NCBI GenBank assembly: GCA_003132205.1
Contig: PKWY01000027.1
Location: 134,668 to 198,667, forward strand
Direction: 5' to 3'
From: Acidimicrobiaceae bacterium
GTDB taxonomy: Bacteria > Actinomycetota > Acidimicrobiia > Acidimicrobiales > RAAP-2
Length of the DNA stretch: 64,000 nt
Both the position numbers and the translations under genes were made by a program. Positions 23,921-32,735 of the stretch are shown here, piece after piece. Position 1 is the first letter of the stretch, and each line of letters opens with the position of its first letter. A model generated the notes under the pieces. The model worked only from the letters and a program-made list of their open reading frames with translations, was not told the origin of the DNA and ran no database searches.

Positions 23921-25495
23921 ATGGGACGAAAGATCCTTTTCATAACAACTGATCAGCAGCGGTACGACACCCTCGGCGTGAACGGAGGCATCCTCGCTCG
24001 CACCCCGGTGCTCGACGGTCTCGCCGGCGAAGGCATCCGTTACGAGCGTTGCCAGCCGACGTCGGTCGTCTGCATGCCCTCGCGAGCATCGATGCTGACC
24101 GGGCAGTTCCCCACCACGCACGGGGCATGGATGAACGGGGTCGCGCTCGCGGTCGACGCTCCGTCGGTAGCGGAGAATCTGCACGATGCCGGCTACGCGA
24201 CGGCGCTCATTGGCAAGGCGCACTTCGAGCCCATGATGGATCCCTTTGGGCGTTTCGCCGAGAACTCGCTCGCCAGCCTCGGAATCCCCTCGATCGAGCA
24301 GGACTGGTTCGACGGCCGGCGCGGTGTTCACCGCGGGTTCGACTACCTGGAGTTCGCGACCCACGGCGTCATGGGCCCTTTGCACTACGCGAAGTGGATC
24401 AACGCCAATCATCCAGGGGCTGCGGCGGGTTTCTACCCGGTGCTCGATGCGGAACTCAACGTGAACGCGGCGGGTGGCGGCGACACCGGGGCGCCCCAGG
24501 TGAAGGTCAACGGCGTGCACCGCGACTGGTACCACACCGACTGGGTGGCGCAGCGAACGATCTCGTGGCTCAAGCGCCAGGACGACGACCGGGACTGGTT
24601 CTGTTGGATGAGTTTCCCCGACCCTCATCACCCGTGGGATCCGCCGAAGTCAGAGATTGGTCGCGTGCCCTGGAGGGAGGTTCCGTTACCGGCGAACTAT
24701 CCAGAAAAGCCGAACGAACGCGAGGCGCTGATCGACGCCAAGGCCCGGCACTGGCGTGCGTGGTACGACGGGACACTCGTGTCGAACTATGAAGCGCCCG
24801 CGAAGTGGGTTCCCGCCACGCTTACCGCGGACCAGGTGCGAGAGGTGAACGCGCTCAACGCGGTCGAGGTCGAGCTGATTGACGAGGCGATCGGCAAGGT
24901 CATGAAGGCCATCGAGGCAAAGGGATGGGTCGATGACGTCGACGTCATTTTCACGACCGACCACGGAGAGTTTCAAGGTGATTTCGGCTTCTTGTTCAAG
25001 GGCCCGTACCACGTCGATGCCTTGATGCGGCTGCCCCTCATCTGGCGTCCGGCGCGCTCCACCAAACCCCGTGCGAGCGTGGTGACGGCACCCGTCAGCC
25101 TGGTGTCGCTGGCGGCGACGTTTCTGGCGGTGGCCGGCCAGCCCGCGCCAGTGTGGGTCGAAGGCGCCTCGTTGCCGGTCGATGACGATGATGCCCACGC
25201 CCGCTCGTTCGAATCGACGGTCACCGAGTGGGATTCGGCCCTGTTCGGAGTCGATGTGCACGTTCGATCGGTCGTGACTCGCGGTCACCTCTACAGCGAG
25301 TACCAGCCCGGGACGCTTCATGACGGGAGCGAGGGCGAGCTTTACGACCTGGCGGACGACCCGCAGCAACGCGTGAATCGCTTCAACGACCCGGCGTTCG
25401 CCAGCGTCCGCGAGGACCTGCACGAGCGCCTTGTTGAGCACGAGGATCGCCCGGGTGAACGGGCCGAGCCCGGCGTGGTGATGGCCCCCGTCTGA
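23921..25495 (+). CDS. Sulfatase / phosphonate monoester hydrolase family enzyme
   Basis: A 524-residue alkaline-phosphatase-superfamily hydrolase. The metal site starts with ITTDQQRYD (Asp11, Gln12), and the sulfatase signature CMPSRASMLTG has Cys51, which is converted to formylglycine in active enzymes of this type. FTTDHGEFQGDFG supplies C-terminal metal ligands. There is no signal peptide, so it acts in the cytoplasm. The substrate (sulfate ester or phosphonate monoester) cannot be told. It lies between menE and menB, with no obvious link to quinone synthesis. Confidence 0.9.
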   Translation: MGRKILFITTDQQRYDTLGVNGGILARTPVLDGLAGEGIRYERCQPTSVVCMPSRASMLTGQFPTTHGAWMNGVALAVDAPSVAENLHDAGYATALIGKAHFEPMMDPFGRFAENSLASLGIPSIEQDWFDGRRGVHRGFDYLEFATHGVMGPLHYAKWINANHPGAAAGFYPVLDAELNVNAAGGGDTGAPQVKVNGVHRDWYHTDWVAQRTISWLKRQDDDRDWFCWMSFPDPHHPWDPPKSEIGRVPWREVPLPANYPEKPNEREALIDAKARHWRAWYDGTLVSNYEAPAKWVPATLTADQVREVNALNAVEVELIDEAIGKVMKAIEAKGWVDDVDVIFTTDHGEFQGDFGFLFKGPYHVDALMRLPLIWRPARSTKPRASVVTAPVSLVSLAATFLAVAGQPAPVWVEGASLPVDDDDAHARSFESTVTEWDSALFGVDVHVRSVVTRGHLYSEYQPGTLHDGSEGELYDLADDPQQRVNRFNDPAFASVREDLHERLVEHEDRPGERAEPGVVMAPV

Positions 25496-25503
25496 ACGAG
25501 CGG

Positions 25504-25509
25504 TAGCGT
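25504..25509 (+). promoter_or_regulatory. -10 box candidate for menB
   Basis: TAGCGT ends seven bases before the ATG at 25517, giving a near-leaderless transcript; no Shine-Dalgarno is present. Confidence 0.4.
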
Positions 25510-25516
25510 GGTCGGC

Positions 25517-26410
25517 ATGTCCGACACCGTTATTCAAGGTTCACCGATTGACCCCGTCGAGGAGTTCCGCTCGTGGCCGCTGCCCGCGTGGGAGCAGCAG
25601 GGCGAGTACGGCGACATCATCTACGAGGTGGGCGAGGGGATCGCGCGAATCACCATCAATCGACCCGAACGCCGCAACGCGTTTCGACCCCAGACACTGT
25701 TTGAACTGTCGGACGCCTTCGAGCGCGCGCGCGACGACATCTCAGTCGGCACCATCATCCTGACCGGCGCGGGGCCCGACGCCTTCTGCTCGGGGGGCGA
25801 CCAGAAGATCCGGGGCGACGACGGCTACATCGGCGATGACGAGGTCGCGCGCCAGGGAGTCGGACGCCTCAATGTGCTCGATCTCCAGATTCAAATTCGG
25901 CGGCTACCCAAGCCCGTCATCGCTCAGATCGCGGGCTACGCCATTGGCGGCGGGCACATATTGCACCTCGTGTGCGATCTCTCCCTCGCGGCGGACAATG
26001 CCCGCTTCGGCCAGACTGGACCCCGCGTTGGCTCATTCGACGGGGGCTACGGTTCGTCACTGCTCGCGCGCAGCATTGGCCTGAAGCGCGCGAAGGAAGT
26101 CTGGTTCCTCTGCCGCCAGTACGACGCGCAGCAGGCGCTCGACTGGGGCCTCGTCAACACGGTGGTGCCGCTTGCGCAGCTGGAGAGCGAGACCGTGGCG
26201 TGGTGCCGTCAGATGCTGACGCTCTCGCCGCTCGCGCTTCGAATGTTGAAGGCCGGATTCAACGCCGCCGAAGACGGCCTCGCCGGAGTCCAGCAACTCG
26301 CCGGAGACGCCACGATGCTGTTCTACATGTCAGAAGAAGGCCAAGAAGGTCGCAACGCATTCGTCGAGCACCGAAAGCCGGATTTTTCGAAGTTCCCGAA
26401 GCGTCCATGA
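25517..26410 (+). CDS. menB: 1,4-Dihydroxy-2-naphthoyl-CoA synthase
   Basis: A 297-residue crotonase-fold enzyme that closes the second ring of the naphthoquinone by a Dieckmann-type condensation of o-succinylbenzoyl-CoA. MenB markers are seen: [15 protein letters not shown] (about 90-104), [19 protein letters not shown] (oxyanion hole), and [14 protein letters not shown], which is MenB-specific. The tail [11 protein letters not shown] is also typical. ATG 25517 is preferred over GTG 25508. It is coupled to menA by an ATGA overlap. Confidence 0.94.
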   Translation: MSDTVIQGSPIDPVEEFRSWPLPAWEQQGEYGDIIYEVGEGIARITINRPERRNAFRPQTLFELSDAFERARDDISVGTIILTGAGPDAFCSGGDQKIRGDDGYIGDDEVARQGVGRLNVLDLQIQIRRLPKPVIAQIAGYAIGGGHILHLVCDLSLAADNARFGQTGPRVGSFDGGYGSSLLARSIGLKRAKEVWFLCRQYDAQQALDWGLVNTVVPLAQLESETVAWCRQMLTLSPLALRMLKAGFNAAEDGLAGVQQLAGDATMLFYMSEEGQEGRNAFVEHRKPDFSKFPKRP

Positions 26411-27276
26411 CCGGGGCTCCCGGGCCCCTTCGTCGATGGGTGCTGGCGGCTCGTCCCCGCACGCTCCCGGCCGCGCTGGTGCCGGTCCTGGTCGGCGCCT
26501 CGCTGGTGCGTCCCGCGCCCATTGAATGGCTGAACTCGGCGTTGTGCGTGTTGGTGGCCCTCGCGCTGCAGATCGGCACCAACTACGCCAACGACTACTC
26601 GGACGGGGTTCGCGGGACGGACGCGGTTCGCGTGGGCCCGTTTCGACTGACCGCTTCATCGCTCGTTGAGCCATCACGGGTGAAGTACGCAGCGTGGGCC
26701 TTGTTCGCGTTCGCCGCCGTGGTCGGTCTGCTGTTGGCGTCGAGGACGTCGTGGTGGCTATTGCTCGTCGGACTCACCGCCATCCTCGCGGGCTGGTTCT
26801 ACACCGGCGGCCCGATTCCCTACGGTTACTACGGCTTCGGCGAGCTGTTCGTCCTGACCTATTTCGGCTTCGTCGCCACGGTCGGCACGAGCTACGTGCA
26901 GCACCTGAGATTTCCCGGTTCCTCCTGGTGGTTCGGCCTGGCCACCGGCTCCATGGCGTGCGCATTGCTCGAAGCCAACAACCTGCGCGATGTTGAGGGC
27001 GATCAGTTGTCTGGCAAGAAGACGCTCGCCGCCCGGCTCGGGCGCACGCGCGCGTCGTGGCTCTACGCGATCTCCGTCGCGGGGGTCGTCATCGGGGTGG
27101 TCATGGGCGGCGAAGGACTCGTTGGCGCCGTCGCCATCGCCCTCTACATCCCCGCTCTGAGGATGGCCTTTTCACCTCGAAACGGGCGGGAGTTGCTGGC
27201 CCTCCTCCAAGCCACGGCGAGGACCCAACTGGTGCTCGGTGGACTGCTTGGCGCGACCTTCTTCGTCACCCGTTGA
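26407..27276 (+). CDS. menA: 1,4-Dihydroxy-2-naphthoate polyprenyltransferase
   Basis: A 289-residue integral membrane UbiA-family prenyltransferase with eight or nine hydrophobic segments. The first Asp-rich motif is [12 protein letters not shown] and the second [18 protein letters not shown]; both bind Mg-polyprenyl diphosphate. It attaches the isoprenoid chain to 1,4-dihydroxy-2-naphthoate, giving demethylmenaquinone. The ATG overlaps the menB stop. The 3' end overlaps the convergent hydrolase gene by 11 bases. Confidence 0.94.
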   Translation: MTGAPGPLRRWVLAARPRTLPAALVPVLVGASLVRPAPIEWLNSALCVLVALALQIGTNYANDYSDGVRGTDAVRVGPFRLTASSLVEPSRVKYAAWALFAFAAVVGLLLASRTSWWLLLVGLTAILAGWFYTGGPIPYGYYGFGELFVLTYFGFVATVGTSYVQHLRFPGSSWWFGLATGSMACALLEANNLRDVEGDQLSGKKTLAARLGRTRASWLYAISVAGVVIGVVMGGEGLVGAVAIALYIPALRMAFSPRNGRELLALLQATARTQLVLGGLLGATFFVTR

Positions 27277-28015
27277 GGAACTCCCGCACGGCTTGTGCGG
27301 TGCGCTGAGGCTGCTCAAGCTGGGCGGCGTGCCCGGCTCCTCCAATGAGCAGCCAGGCGCCGTTCTTGACGCCGCTCGCGATCGCCTCGGCTTCAAGGGA
27401 GAACTTGGCGTCGTTCGCTCCCGCCAATGCCAGCGTGGGCACTTCGATCTCGTGGAGTCTTGTCCCGAGCCACTCTTGGGTCCCCGTGCCCGACGTGCGC
27501 AGTGAATTAGCGAGACCGTGGGGATCGGAGCTTCTGGCGGCCCGTTCGAAGTCATCGTTCGCGAGTGCTGTAAACATCGGTTGGCTCAGCCACTCATCGA
27601 GGAATCGGCGTGCGCCGATTTCCTCGATCCGCTGGGCCAAGTCGTCATCGCGCCGCTTGCGGGCTGCGCGCTCGTCGAGGTCTTCTATCCCGCGAGAAGC
27701 GCCCAGCAACACCAGGCGGGAGATTCGATCGGGATGTCGAAGGGCGAGGTGAAGGGCCACCCGCGCCCCAAAGGAGTAGCCCCCGAGAGCGACGGGCTCG
27801 TCGGGAAGCGTCTTTGCGAGCAGATCGGCCGTTTCATTGAGCGTGGCGCTGATTGCCGCCGCCGAACCGTGGCCCGGCAGGTCCAGCGTCAGCAGTTCGT
27901 TGGTTCCTGCCAGAATGGAACGGAACTGGTGTGCCGACGACCTCGTTTGAGTGAATCCGTGCAGCCAAACGAGGGCTGATCCCGACCCTTGTCGATCGTA
28001 ACTGAGGAGTGGCAT
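27266..28015 (-). CDS. menH: Alpha/beta hydrolase, MenH-like
   Basis: A 249-residue hydrolase. It has WLHGFTQTRSS (oxyanion-hole HG motif), LLTLDLPGHG, the nucleophile elbow GGYSFGAR and a late GGAGHAAQLEQP with the catalytic His. In MenH the triad removes pyruvate to give SHCHC; location between menA and menD supports this, but many hydrolases look alike, so the symbol is tentative. ATG 28015 is directly back-to-back with menD; TACGCT lies eight bases before it (minus strand 28029-28024), inside menD. Confidence 0.75.
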   Translation of the reverse strand: MPLLSYDRQGSGSALVWLHGFTQTRSSAHQFRSILAGTNELLTLDLPGHGSAAAISATLNETADLLAKTLPDEPVALGGYSFGARVALHLALRHPDRISRLVLLGASRGIEDLDERAARKRRDDDLAQRIEEIGARRFLDEWLSQPMFTALANDDFERAARSSDPHGLANSLRTSGTGTQEWLGTRLHEIEVPTLALAGANDAKFSLEAEAIASGVKNGAWLLIGGAGHAAQLEQPQRTAQAVREFLNG

Positions 28016-29685
28016 TGCAACAGAGCGTACCGAGCGCGGCCGACGTCCAGGCGACGTTCGTGGCCACCGTCGTTGACGAGTGGTGCCGCAGTGGGCTTCG
28101 TGACGTCGTTGTCTGTCCCGGATCACGCTCCACGCCCCTCGCACTGGCGTTCGCCGACCGGGGCGAACTAGCGATCCACGTGAGGATCGACGAACGAAGC
28201 GCCGGGTTCTTCGCCCTTGGCCGCTCGCTTGCGACGAGGCGACCGGTCGCGATCCTCGTCACCAGCGGCACGGCCGCCGCCGAGTTGCACTCCGCCGTCG
28301 CCGAGGCGGACCTCGCCAATGTGGCGCTGCTCGTCCTCACCGCGGATCGCCCGCCCGAGCTCCACGGCGTCGGAGCGCCGCAGACGATCGTGCAACGCAA
28401 CCTCTACGGCCCGATGGTGCGCCGCTTTGAGGAGCCGGGCGTCGCGCGACTCGAAGCGTCCTCCTCGTGGCGGGCCCTCGCCAACCGGCTCTGGTCCGAC
28501 GCGGCCGGGACTTCGGGCGCCCCTGGACCGGTGCACTTGAACGCCGCGTTCATCGAGCCCCTCATCGGAACCGTCTTGGACCTGCCAAGCGGTCGAGAGG
28601 GTGGGGCCGCGTGGCGCATCTTCGCCAAGCCCCACGTCAGCGCGCCTCGGCTGGACGTGAACGGCCAGCGGGTGCTCGCCGTCGTGGGCCGAGGTGTTGG
28701 TGCCGACGTCATCGCCCAGTGTCGAGAACTGGATTGGGTGGTACTTGGCGACGCCACGGCGCAGGGTTCACTCGCGTATTTCGATCCGCTCCTTCGTGAC
28801 GAATCCTTCGTTGATGGGGCGAAGCCGGACGTGATCGTGCGCCTGGGAGGGCTTCCCGCGTCGAAGGTCCTGCAGGAGCGGATGCGCCTCTGGAAGGCGC
28901 GAACGGTGGGCTTGCTCGGGGCCGGTCCGGTGAACGACCCGGACGGGTTGATCAGCGAGTTCGCTGCGGGACTTCCGAGCGGCGACGCGGCCCTCCTTCG
29001 AGCCGATCCCGGCTACGCCCGCCATTGGCACGCCGCGTCGGAGTCGGTGGGCGAGTACTTGCGGGCCAAGGAGTCCGACGACGACGCGCTCGATGAACCG
29101 GCGGTCGCCCGGATTGTCGTGGAACTGAGCGGCGACTTCGAAGTTCCGCTCGTCGTGGGTTCTTCCATGCCCGTTCGCGACGTCGAATGGTGGTCGGCGT
29201 CGCGGCGCGCTGACACATTCGCCAACCGCGGCGTGAACGGAATCGACGGCGTGGTGTCAACCATTCTTGGTGTGAGCGTCGCCAGAAGGGGAATCGGCCT
29301 GATCGGCGACGTGACCCTGCTGCACGACGTGTCGGGCCTGGTGGACGGCTTGGGCGACGCCGGAGGCACGTGCGTGCTGGTCGTGACCGACAACCAGGGC
29401 GGCGGAATCTTCTCCTTCCTGCCCCAAGCCACGTCGCTCAGCGAGGACCGCTTCGAGCAGCTCTTTGGAACCCCGCGCTACCACGACGTGGAAGCGATCG
29501 CCAGAGCGTTCGGACATTTCAGCACGACGGTTCACTCGCGACTCGAACTGCAGCGCGCCGTCACACACGGGCTCAGCGTCGAAGGGGTCACCGTGGTCGT
29601 AGCGCGCGTACCGAACCGGAGGGAGAACGTGGCGATCCATGATTCGCTCAACCAGGTGATACAGAATCGTCGAGGTCGTTCGTGA
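28015..29685 (+). CDS. menD: 2-Succinyl-5-enolpyruvyl-6-hydroxy-3-cyclohexene-1-carboxylate synthase
   Basis: A thiamin-diphosphate enzyme of 556 residues that joins isochorismate and 2-oxoglutarate, the committed step to menaquinone. Seen are PGSRSTPLALA, RIDERSAGFFALG (with the conserved Glu), TSGTAAAELHSAVAEA, and the ThDP site GIGLIGDVTLLHDVSGL with the NQGGG follow-on (DNQGGGIFSFL). The start is taken as TTG 28015 with GAGGAG five bases upstream; GTG 28009 is possible. The stop overlaps the ccdA start (GTGA). Confidence 0.93.
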   Translation: MQQSVPSAADVQATFVATVVDEWCRSGLRDVVVCPGSRSTPLALAFADRGELAIHVRIDERSAGFFALGRSLATRRPVAILVTSGTAAAELHSAVAEADLANVALLVLTADRPPELHGVGAPQTIVQRNLYGPMVRRFEEPGVARLEASSSWRALANRLWSDAAGTSGAPGPVHLNAAFIEPLIGTVLDLPSGREGGAAWRIFAKPHVSAPRLDVNGQRVLAVVGRGVGADVIAQCRELDWVVLGDATAQGSLAYFDPLLRDESFVDGAKPDVIVRLGGLPASKVLQERMRLWKARTVGLLGAGPVNDPDGLISEFAAGLPSGDAALLRADPGYARHWHAASESVGEYLRAKESDDDALDEPAVARIVVELSGDFEVPLVVGSSMPVRDVEWWSASRRADTFANRGVNGIDGVVSTILGVSVARRGIGLIGDVTLLHDVSGLVDGLGDAGGTCVLVVTDNQGGGIFSFLPQATSLSEDRFEQLFGTPRYHDVEAIARAFGHFSTTVHSRLELQRAVTHGLSVEGVTVVVARVPNRRENVAIHDSLNQVIQNRRGRS

Positions 29686-30425
29686 CGGTCGCGACGCTCC
29701 CGGCGTCCCTGCTGGCGGCGTTCCCCTTGGCATTCGCCGCGGGTCTCGTCTCATTCGTCTCGCCGTGCGTCCTGCCGCTGCTCCCGGGGTACGTTGCGTT
29801 CCTGAGCGGAGCGTCGGGGCGCGTCGAGGGCCAGACTGCAAGGGGACGGGCGTTGGTGGGCTCCATCGCGTTCGTGCTCGGCTTCGCCCTCGTGTTCGTC
29901 AGTTTCGGAGCCCTCTTCGGCGAGTTCGGCGCTCACCTGCGCACGCACGAGCGCCCGCTCGACATCGTGTTCGGCGTCCTTACGATTCTCCTCGGGATGT
30001 TCTTCGCGGGGCTGTGGCCGTCTTCATGGCTCCAGCGCGATCGTCGCATACACCGCCTGCCCCGAGTGTCGGTCATCGGCGCCGGGCTGCTCGGCATCAC
30101 CTTCGGACTGGGCTGGACGCCGTGCATTGGACCGACGCTCGGATCGATTCTCGGTCTCGCGGCGTCTTCGTCGGGGGCCACGGCGCTTCGCGGGTCGACG
30201 CTGGCCTTCGTGTACTGCCTCGGGCTCGGGGTTCCCTTCGTCGTCGCCGCCCTCGCCACCGAGTGGATGGCCACTGCCTCGACGTGGCTTCGTCGCCACA
30301 GCAAGACGCTGGGACTCATCGGCGGAGTCCTGCTCATGCTCATCGGAATCGCCGAGATAACCGGCGCGTGGAACGCCCTGGTGCTGTGGCTCCAGGTTCA
30401 TTTGCCGTCGTACGCACTCTTGTAG
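29682..30425 (+). CDS. ccdA: CcdA/DsbD-type thiol transporter for cytochrome c biogenesis
   Basis: A 247-residue membrane protein with six hydrophobic segments. The conserved cysteines are in VSPCVLPLLPGY (Cys29) and GWTPCIGPTLGS (Cys148). CcdA carries reducing equivalents across the membrane to reduce apocytochrome c or other thiol proteins. GTG 29682 overlaps the menD stop. No ResA/CcsX partner is adjacent, though the SCO-fusion protein at 38437 and oxidase genes are in the window. Confidence 0.92.
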   Translation: MTVATLPASLLAAFPLAFAAGLVSFVSPCVLPLLPGYVAFLSGASGRVEGQTARGRALVGSIAFVLGFALVFVSFGALFGEFGAHLRTHERPLDIVFGVLTILLGMFFAGLWPSSWLQRDRRIHRLPRVSVIGAGLLGITFGLGWTPCIGPTLGSILGLAASSSGATALRGSTLAFVYCLGLGVPFVVAALATEWMATASTWLRRHSKTLGLIGGVLLMLIGIAEITGAWNALVLWLQVHLPSYALL

Positions 30426-30439
30426 ATGGAGGGTTCTCG

Positions 30440-30445
30440 TAGACT
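30440..30445 (+). promoter_or_regulatory. -10 box for leaderless tyrS transcript
   Basis: TAGACT, six bases before ATG 30452; no Shine-Dalgarno. Confidence 0.5.
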
Positions 30446-30451
30446 TCGCCT

Positions 30452-31735
30452 ATGAATCTTCGCGAAGACTGGCAGTTTCGTGGGCTGGTCCACCAAACCA
30501 CCGACGAGAACATCCTTGACCGACTGAGTGCGGGCGGGGTCACGGCCTACATCGGATTCGACCCGACGGCGCCGTCGCTGCATCTGGGAAGCCTGCTGCA
30601 ACTCTGCAATCTTCGCCGGCTCCAATTGGCGGGGAACCGCCCCATCGCCCTCGCCGGCGGGGGCACCGGGCTCATCGGTGACCCGAGCTTCAAGGCGGTC
30701 GAGCGACCGCTGTTGACGAGCGAGCAGTTGGCCGCGAACGTCGAAGGCATCAGGGAGCAGTTGAGTCGTTTTCTCGACTTCACCTCCGACGCCGGCAGTT
30801 CGCGGGCGTTGCTGCTCAACAATGCCGACTGGCTCACCACCATTCCCCTCACCGACTTCTTGCGTGACGTGGGCAAGCATTTCACGGTGAACCAGATGGT
30901 CGCGAAGGAATCGGTGAAGAGCCGACTTGACCGCGATGATGTCGGGCTCTCCTTCACCGAGTTCTCGTACATGCTCCTGCAGGCGTACGACTTCCTGCGC
31001 CTGAATCTGGACAACGACTGCACCCTGCAGCTCGGAGGTTCCGACCAGTGGGGAAACATCACGATGGGAACCGAACTGGTGCGTAAGGTCACGGGGCACC
31101 CGGCGCACGGGCTGACGTCGCCCCTGCTGCTACGCGCGGATGGACAGAAATTCGGCAAATCGGAAGGCGGCAACGACAGGGTCTGGCTCGACGCTTCGCT
31201 GACCTCGCCGTTCGCCTTCCATCAGTTCCTCTTGAACGCCGACGACGCCATGTCGCCCGCGTTGCTTCGCTTCTTCACGTTCCTCGATCATGAGACAATC
31301 CTCGAACTCGACGAGGCCACGCGCGCGAAACCGCAGGAGCGACGGGCCCAGCGGGCATTGGCGAACGCGGTGGTGACCCTGGTGCACGGCGAAGAAGCCG
31401 CACGAAAGGCCGAAAGGGCCGGCGAAGCGCTCTTCAGCGAAGACATTGCTGGCCTGGACGAGTCGACGCTTCTCCAGGTGGTGGCTGACGCTCCGTCATC
31501 GACGTGGTCGCGCAATGAGCTGCTCGAGGGAGTCGAGCCGGCTGACCTTCTGGTTCGATGCGAGCTTGCGAAATCAAAGGGTGAGGCTCGGCGTTTTCTC
31601 GAGCAGGGTGGCGTCTACGTCAACAATGTCCGTGTGGATGGATCAACGCGGATCGACGCCTCTCGCGCATTGCACGATCGCTACCTCGTCGTTCGACGAG
31701 GACGTCGTGAGCTGCACCTCATGGTCATCGCGTGA
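30452..31735 (+). CDS. tyrS: Tyrosyl-tRNA synthetase
   Basis: A 427-residue class I aminoacyl-tRNA synthetase. The HIGH-like motif is PSLHLGSLLQL (about 45-55), the tyrosine/ATP pocket has QAYDFLRL and GGSDQWGNI, and the KMSKS-like loop is KFGKSEGG. A C-terminal S4 RNA-binding domain is present (LLVRCELAKSKGEARRFLEQ). Length matches bacterial TyrS of the Bacillus/E. coli type. The stop overlaps the GTG of the lipoprotein gene (GTGA). No T-box leader is present. Confidence 0.96.
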   Translation: MNLREDWQFRGLVHQTTDENILDRLSAGGVTAYIGFDPTAPSLHLGSLLQLCNLRRLQLAGNRPIALAGGGTGLIGDPSFKAVERPLLTSEQLAANVEGIREQLSRFLDFTSDAGSSRALLLNNADWLTTIPLTDFLRDVGKHFTVNQMVAKESVKSRLDRDDVGLSFTEFSYMLLQAYDFLRLNLDNDCTLQLGGSDQWGNITMGTELVRKVTGHPAHGLTSPLLLRADGQKFGKSEGGNDRVWLDASLTSPFAFHQFLLNADDAMSPALLRFFTFLDHETILELDEATRAKPQERRAQRALANAVVTLVHGEEAARKAERAGEALFSEDIAGLDESTLLQVVADAPSSTWSRNELLEGVEPADLLVRCELAKSKGEARRFLEQGGVYVNNVRVDGSTRIDASRALHDRYLVVRRGRRELHLMVIA

Positions 31736-32169
31736 TTCGTCGGCTGACGGCGTTGCTCTTGGCGGGCCTCATCTTGAGCGCGTGCGGCGCCGAGAGTTCG
31801 GTGACGGCGATGCGCACCTGGGTCACTCAGAGTAGCTTTCGAAGCTCACTGGTCGTTCTTTCGAGCGACGCCCACAATTCGGCGAAGGCGTTGGAGATCG
31901 CCTCGATGAGCAGCGCTAACCTTCACACGGTCTGCGCGGTGCTGCTGGTTGACACCGAGTCGGCCAATGCGTCGCTGCCGACGCCGGACGGTCAGTCCAC
32001 GACGCTCTTGTCGAGCGCCTACACCAACCTGGGTGCGGCGGCCAATGAGTGCTACAACGCCGCCGCAAGCCCCGCGAAGCGCGCGCAGGCCCTTTTCTCC
32101 ATGTCAAAGGGACTCGCCGCCCTCTCTGAAGCCGCGGCGCGGATCGACGTCGCCGCGGCGACGAAGTAA
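31732..32169 (+). CDS. Small secreted lipoprotein of unknown function
   Basis: A 145-residue protein. The signal peptide MIRRLTALLLAGLILSAC ends in a lipobox (LSAC, lipid Cys18), so it is a substrate for the LspA encoded at 3485. The mature part is Ala/Ser-rich and probably helical, with two further Cys (VCAVLL, ECYNAA) that may form a disulfide. GTG 31732 overlaps the tyrS stop, so translation is coupled, but no link to tRNA charging is expected. I do not recognise a family. Confidence 0.75.
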   Translation: MIRRLTALLLAGLILSACGAESSVTAMRTWVTQSSFRSSLVVLSSDAHNSAKALEIASMSSANLHTVCAVLLVDTESANASLPTPDGQSTTLLSSAYTNLGAAANECYNAAASPAKRAQALFSMSKGLAALSEAAARIDVAAATK

Positions 32170-32178
32170 GACCGGACT

Positions 32179-32406
32179 CTATCCGTCGTCTCGAGGCCGA
32201 AGGTCTATCTCGAGTCTCAAGATGCCGTTCTCCAGTGTCGCCGTGGCGTCACCCAGCATGGCGTAGTCCTGGAAGTCGATCTTGGCCGCCTCGAGGAAGA
32301 GCTGGCGTTCCGGGCCCTCGACGGGGGGTAGTCCTCGGCGCTTGACGGCCTCGGCCCTTTCTTGGAATCTCAGGATCATCTCGTTGGGATTAAAGGGTTC
32401 GCTCAC
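32179..32406 (-). CDS. Small conserved-type hypothetical protein (75 aa)
   Basis: A 75-residue soluble protein: a helical, charged N-terminal half (NEMILRFQERAEAVKRRGLP) followed by PVEGPERQLFLEAAKIDFQD and a strand-rich end (GILRLEIDLRPRDDG). I know no function. The start is GTG 32406, six bases after TAACAT on the minus strand, which supports it being a real, leaderless gene despite its size. Confidence 0.65.
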   Translation of the reverse strand: MSEPFNPNEMILRFQERAEAVKRRGLPPVEGPERQLFLEAAKIDFQDYAMLGDATATLENGILRLEIDLRPRDDG

Positions 32407-32412
32407 GACTGA

Positions 32413-32418
32413 ATGTTA
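32413..32418 (-). promoter_or_regulatory. -10 box for leaderless 75-aa gene
   Basis: TAACAT on the minus strand, six bases before GTG 32406. Confidence 0.5.
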
Positions 32419-32481
32419 GAGGGGCGTGAGTCGATGCTCAAGTTGGTATCATGGCTACTCGGCTCAGTTCTACTGAACCGC

Positions 32482-32508
32482 GGTCGCCGCCAGTTATGGC
32501 CTGCGACC
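32482..32508 (+). other. Leader hairpin before the 70-aa gene
   Basis: GGTCGC pairs with GCGACC, and inside it GCCA pairs with TGGC around a GTTA loop, with a small internal bulge. The hairpin ends just before the GAGGAG site of the 32523 gene. It is followed by no T-run. Confidence 0.55.
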
Positions 32509-32522
32509 AGTGAGGAGTTGAC

Positions 32523-32735
32523 GTGAAAAAGGGCCGCCATCGTCGGTTTGTTGAAGCTCGCGAACTCAAGCGCAATACCGGACCCCGCGCGACCACGTGC
32601 GATGAGTGCGGTGCGGCGCCCGAGGACGTGCACGCAGAGTGGTGCCTCGCCGAAGAGGACCGCTACGACGAGATTCTTGGTTCTCTGCCTCGCACGTCAT
32701 TCAACGAAGAAGACCCGCTCGCCGCAGAGAGTTAA
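32523..32735 (+). CDS. Small protein with a CxxC zinc-knuckle-like motif (70 aa)
   Basis: A 70-residue protein with a basic N-terminus (KKGRHRRFVEARELKR) and TTCDECGAAPEDVHAEWC; Cys26, Cys29 and Cys41 plus His37 could bind zinc. The acidic tail follows. GTG 32523 has GAGGAG six bases upstream, a good site. I do not recognise the family; binding to nucleic acid would fit the basic-plus-zinc layout but is inference. The stop overlaps that of the convergent Cys-rich gene (TTAA, 32732-32735). Confidence 0.7.
   Translation: MKKGRHRRFVEARELKRNTGPRATTCDECGAAPEDVHAEWCLAEEDRYDEILGSLPRTSFNEEDPLAAES

Noticed and set aside
25972..26406. Long N-terminal extension of menA within menB
   Set aside because: Arg/Ala-rich out-of-frame reading of menB; the ATGA start at 26407 fits MenA length.
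30420..30452. T-box leader for tyrS
   Set aside because: Only 26 bases separate ccdA and tyrS, and the start appears leaderless.
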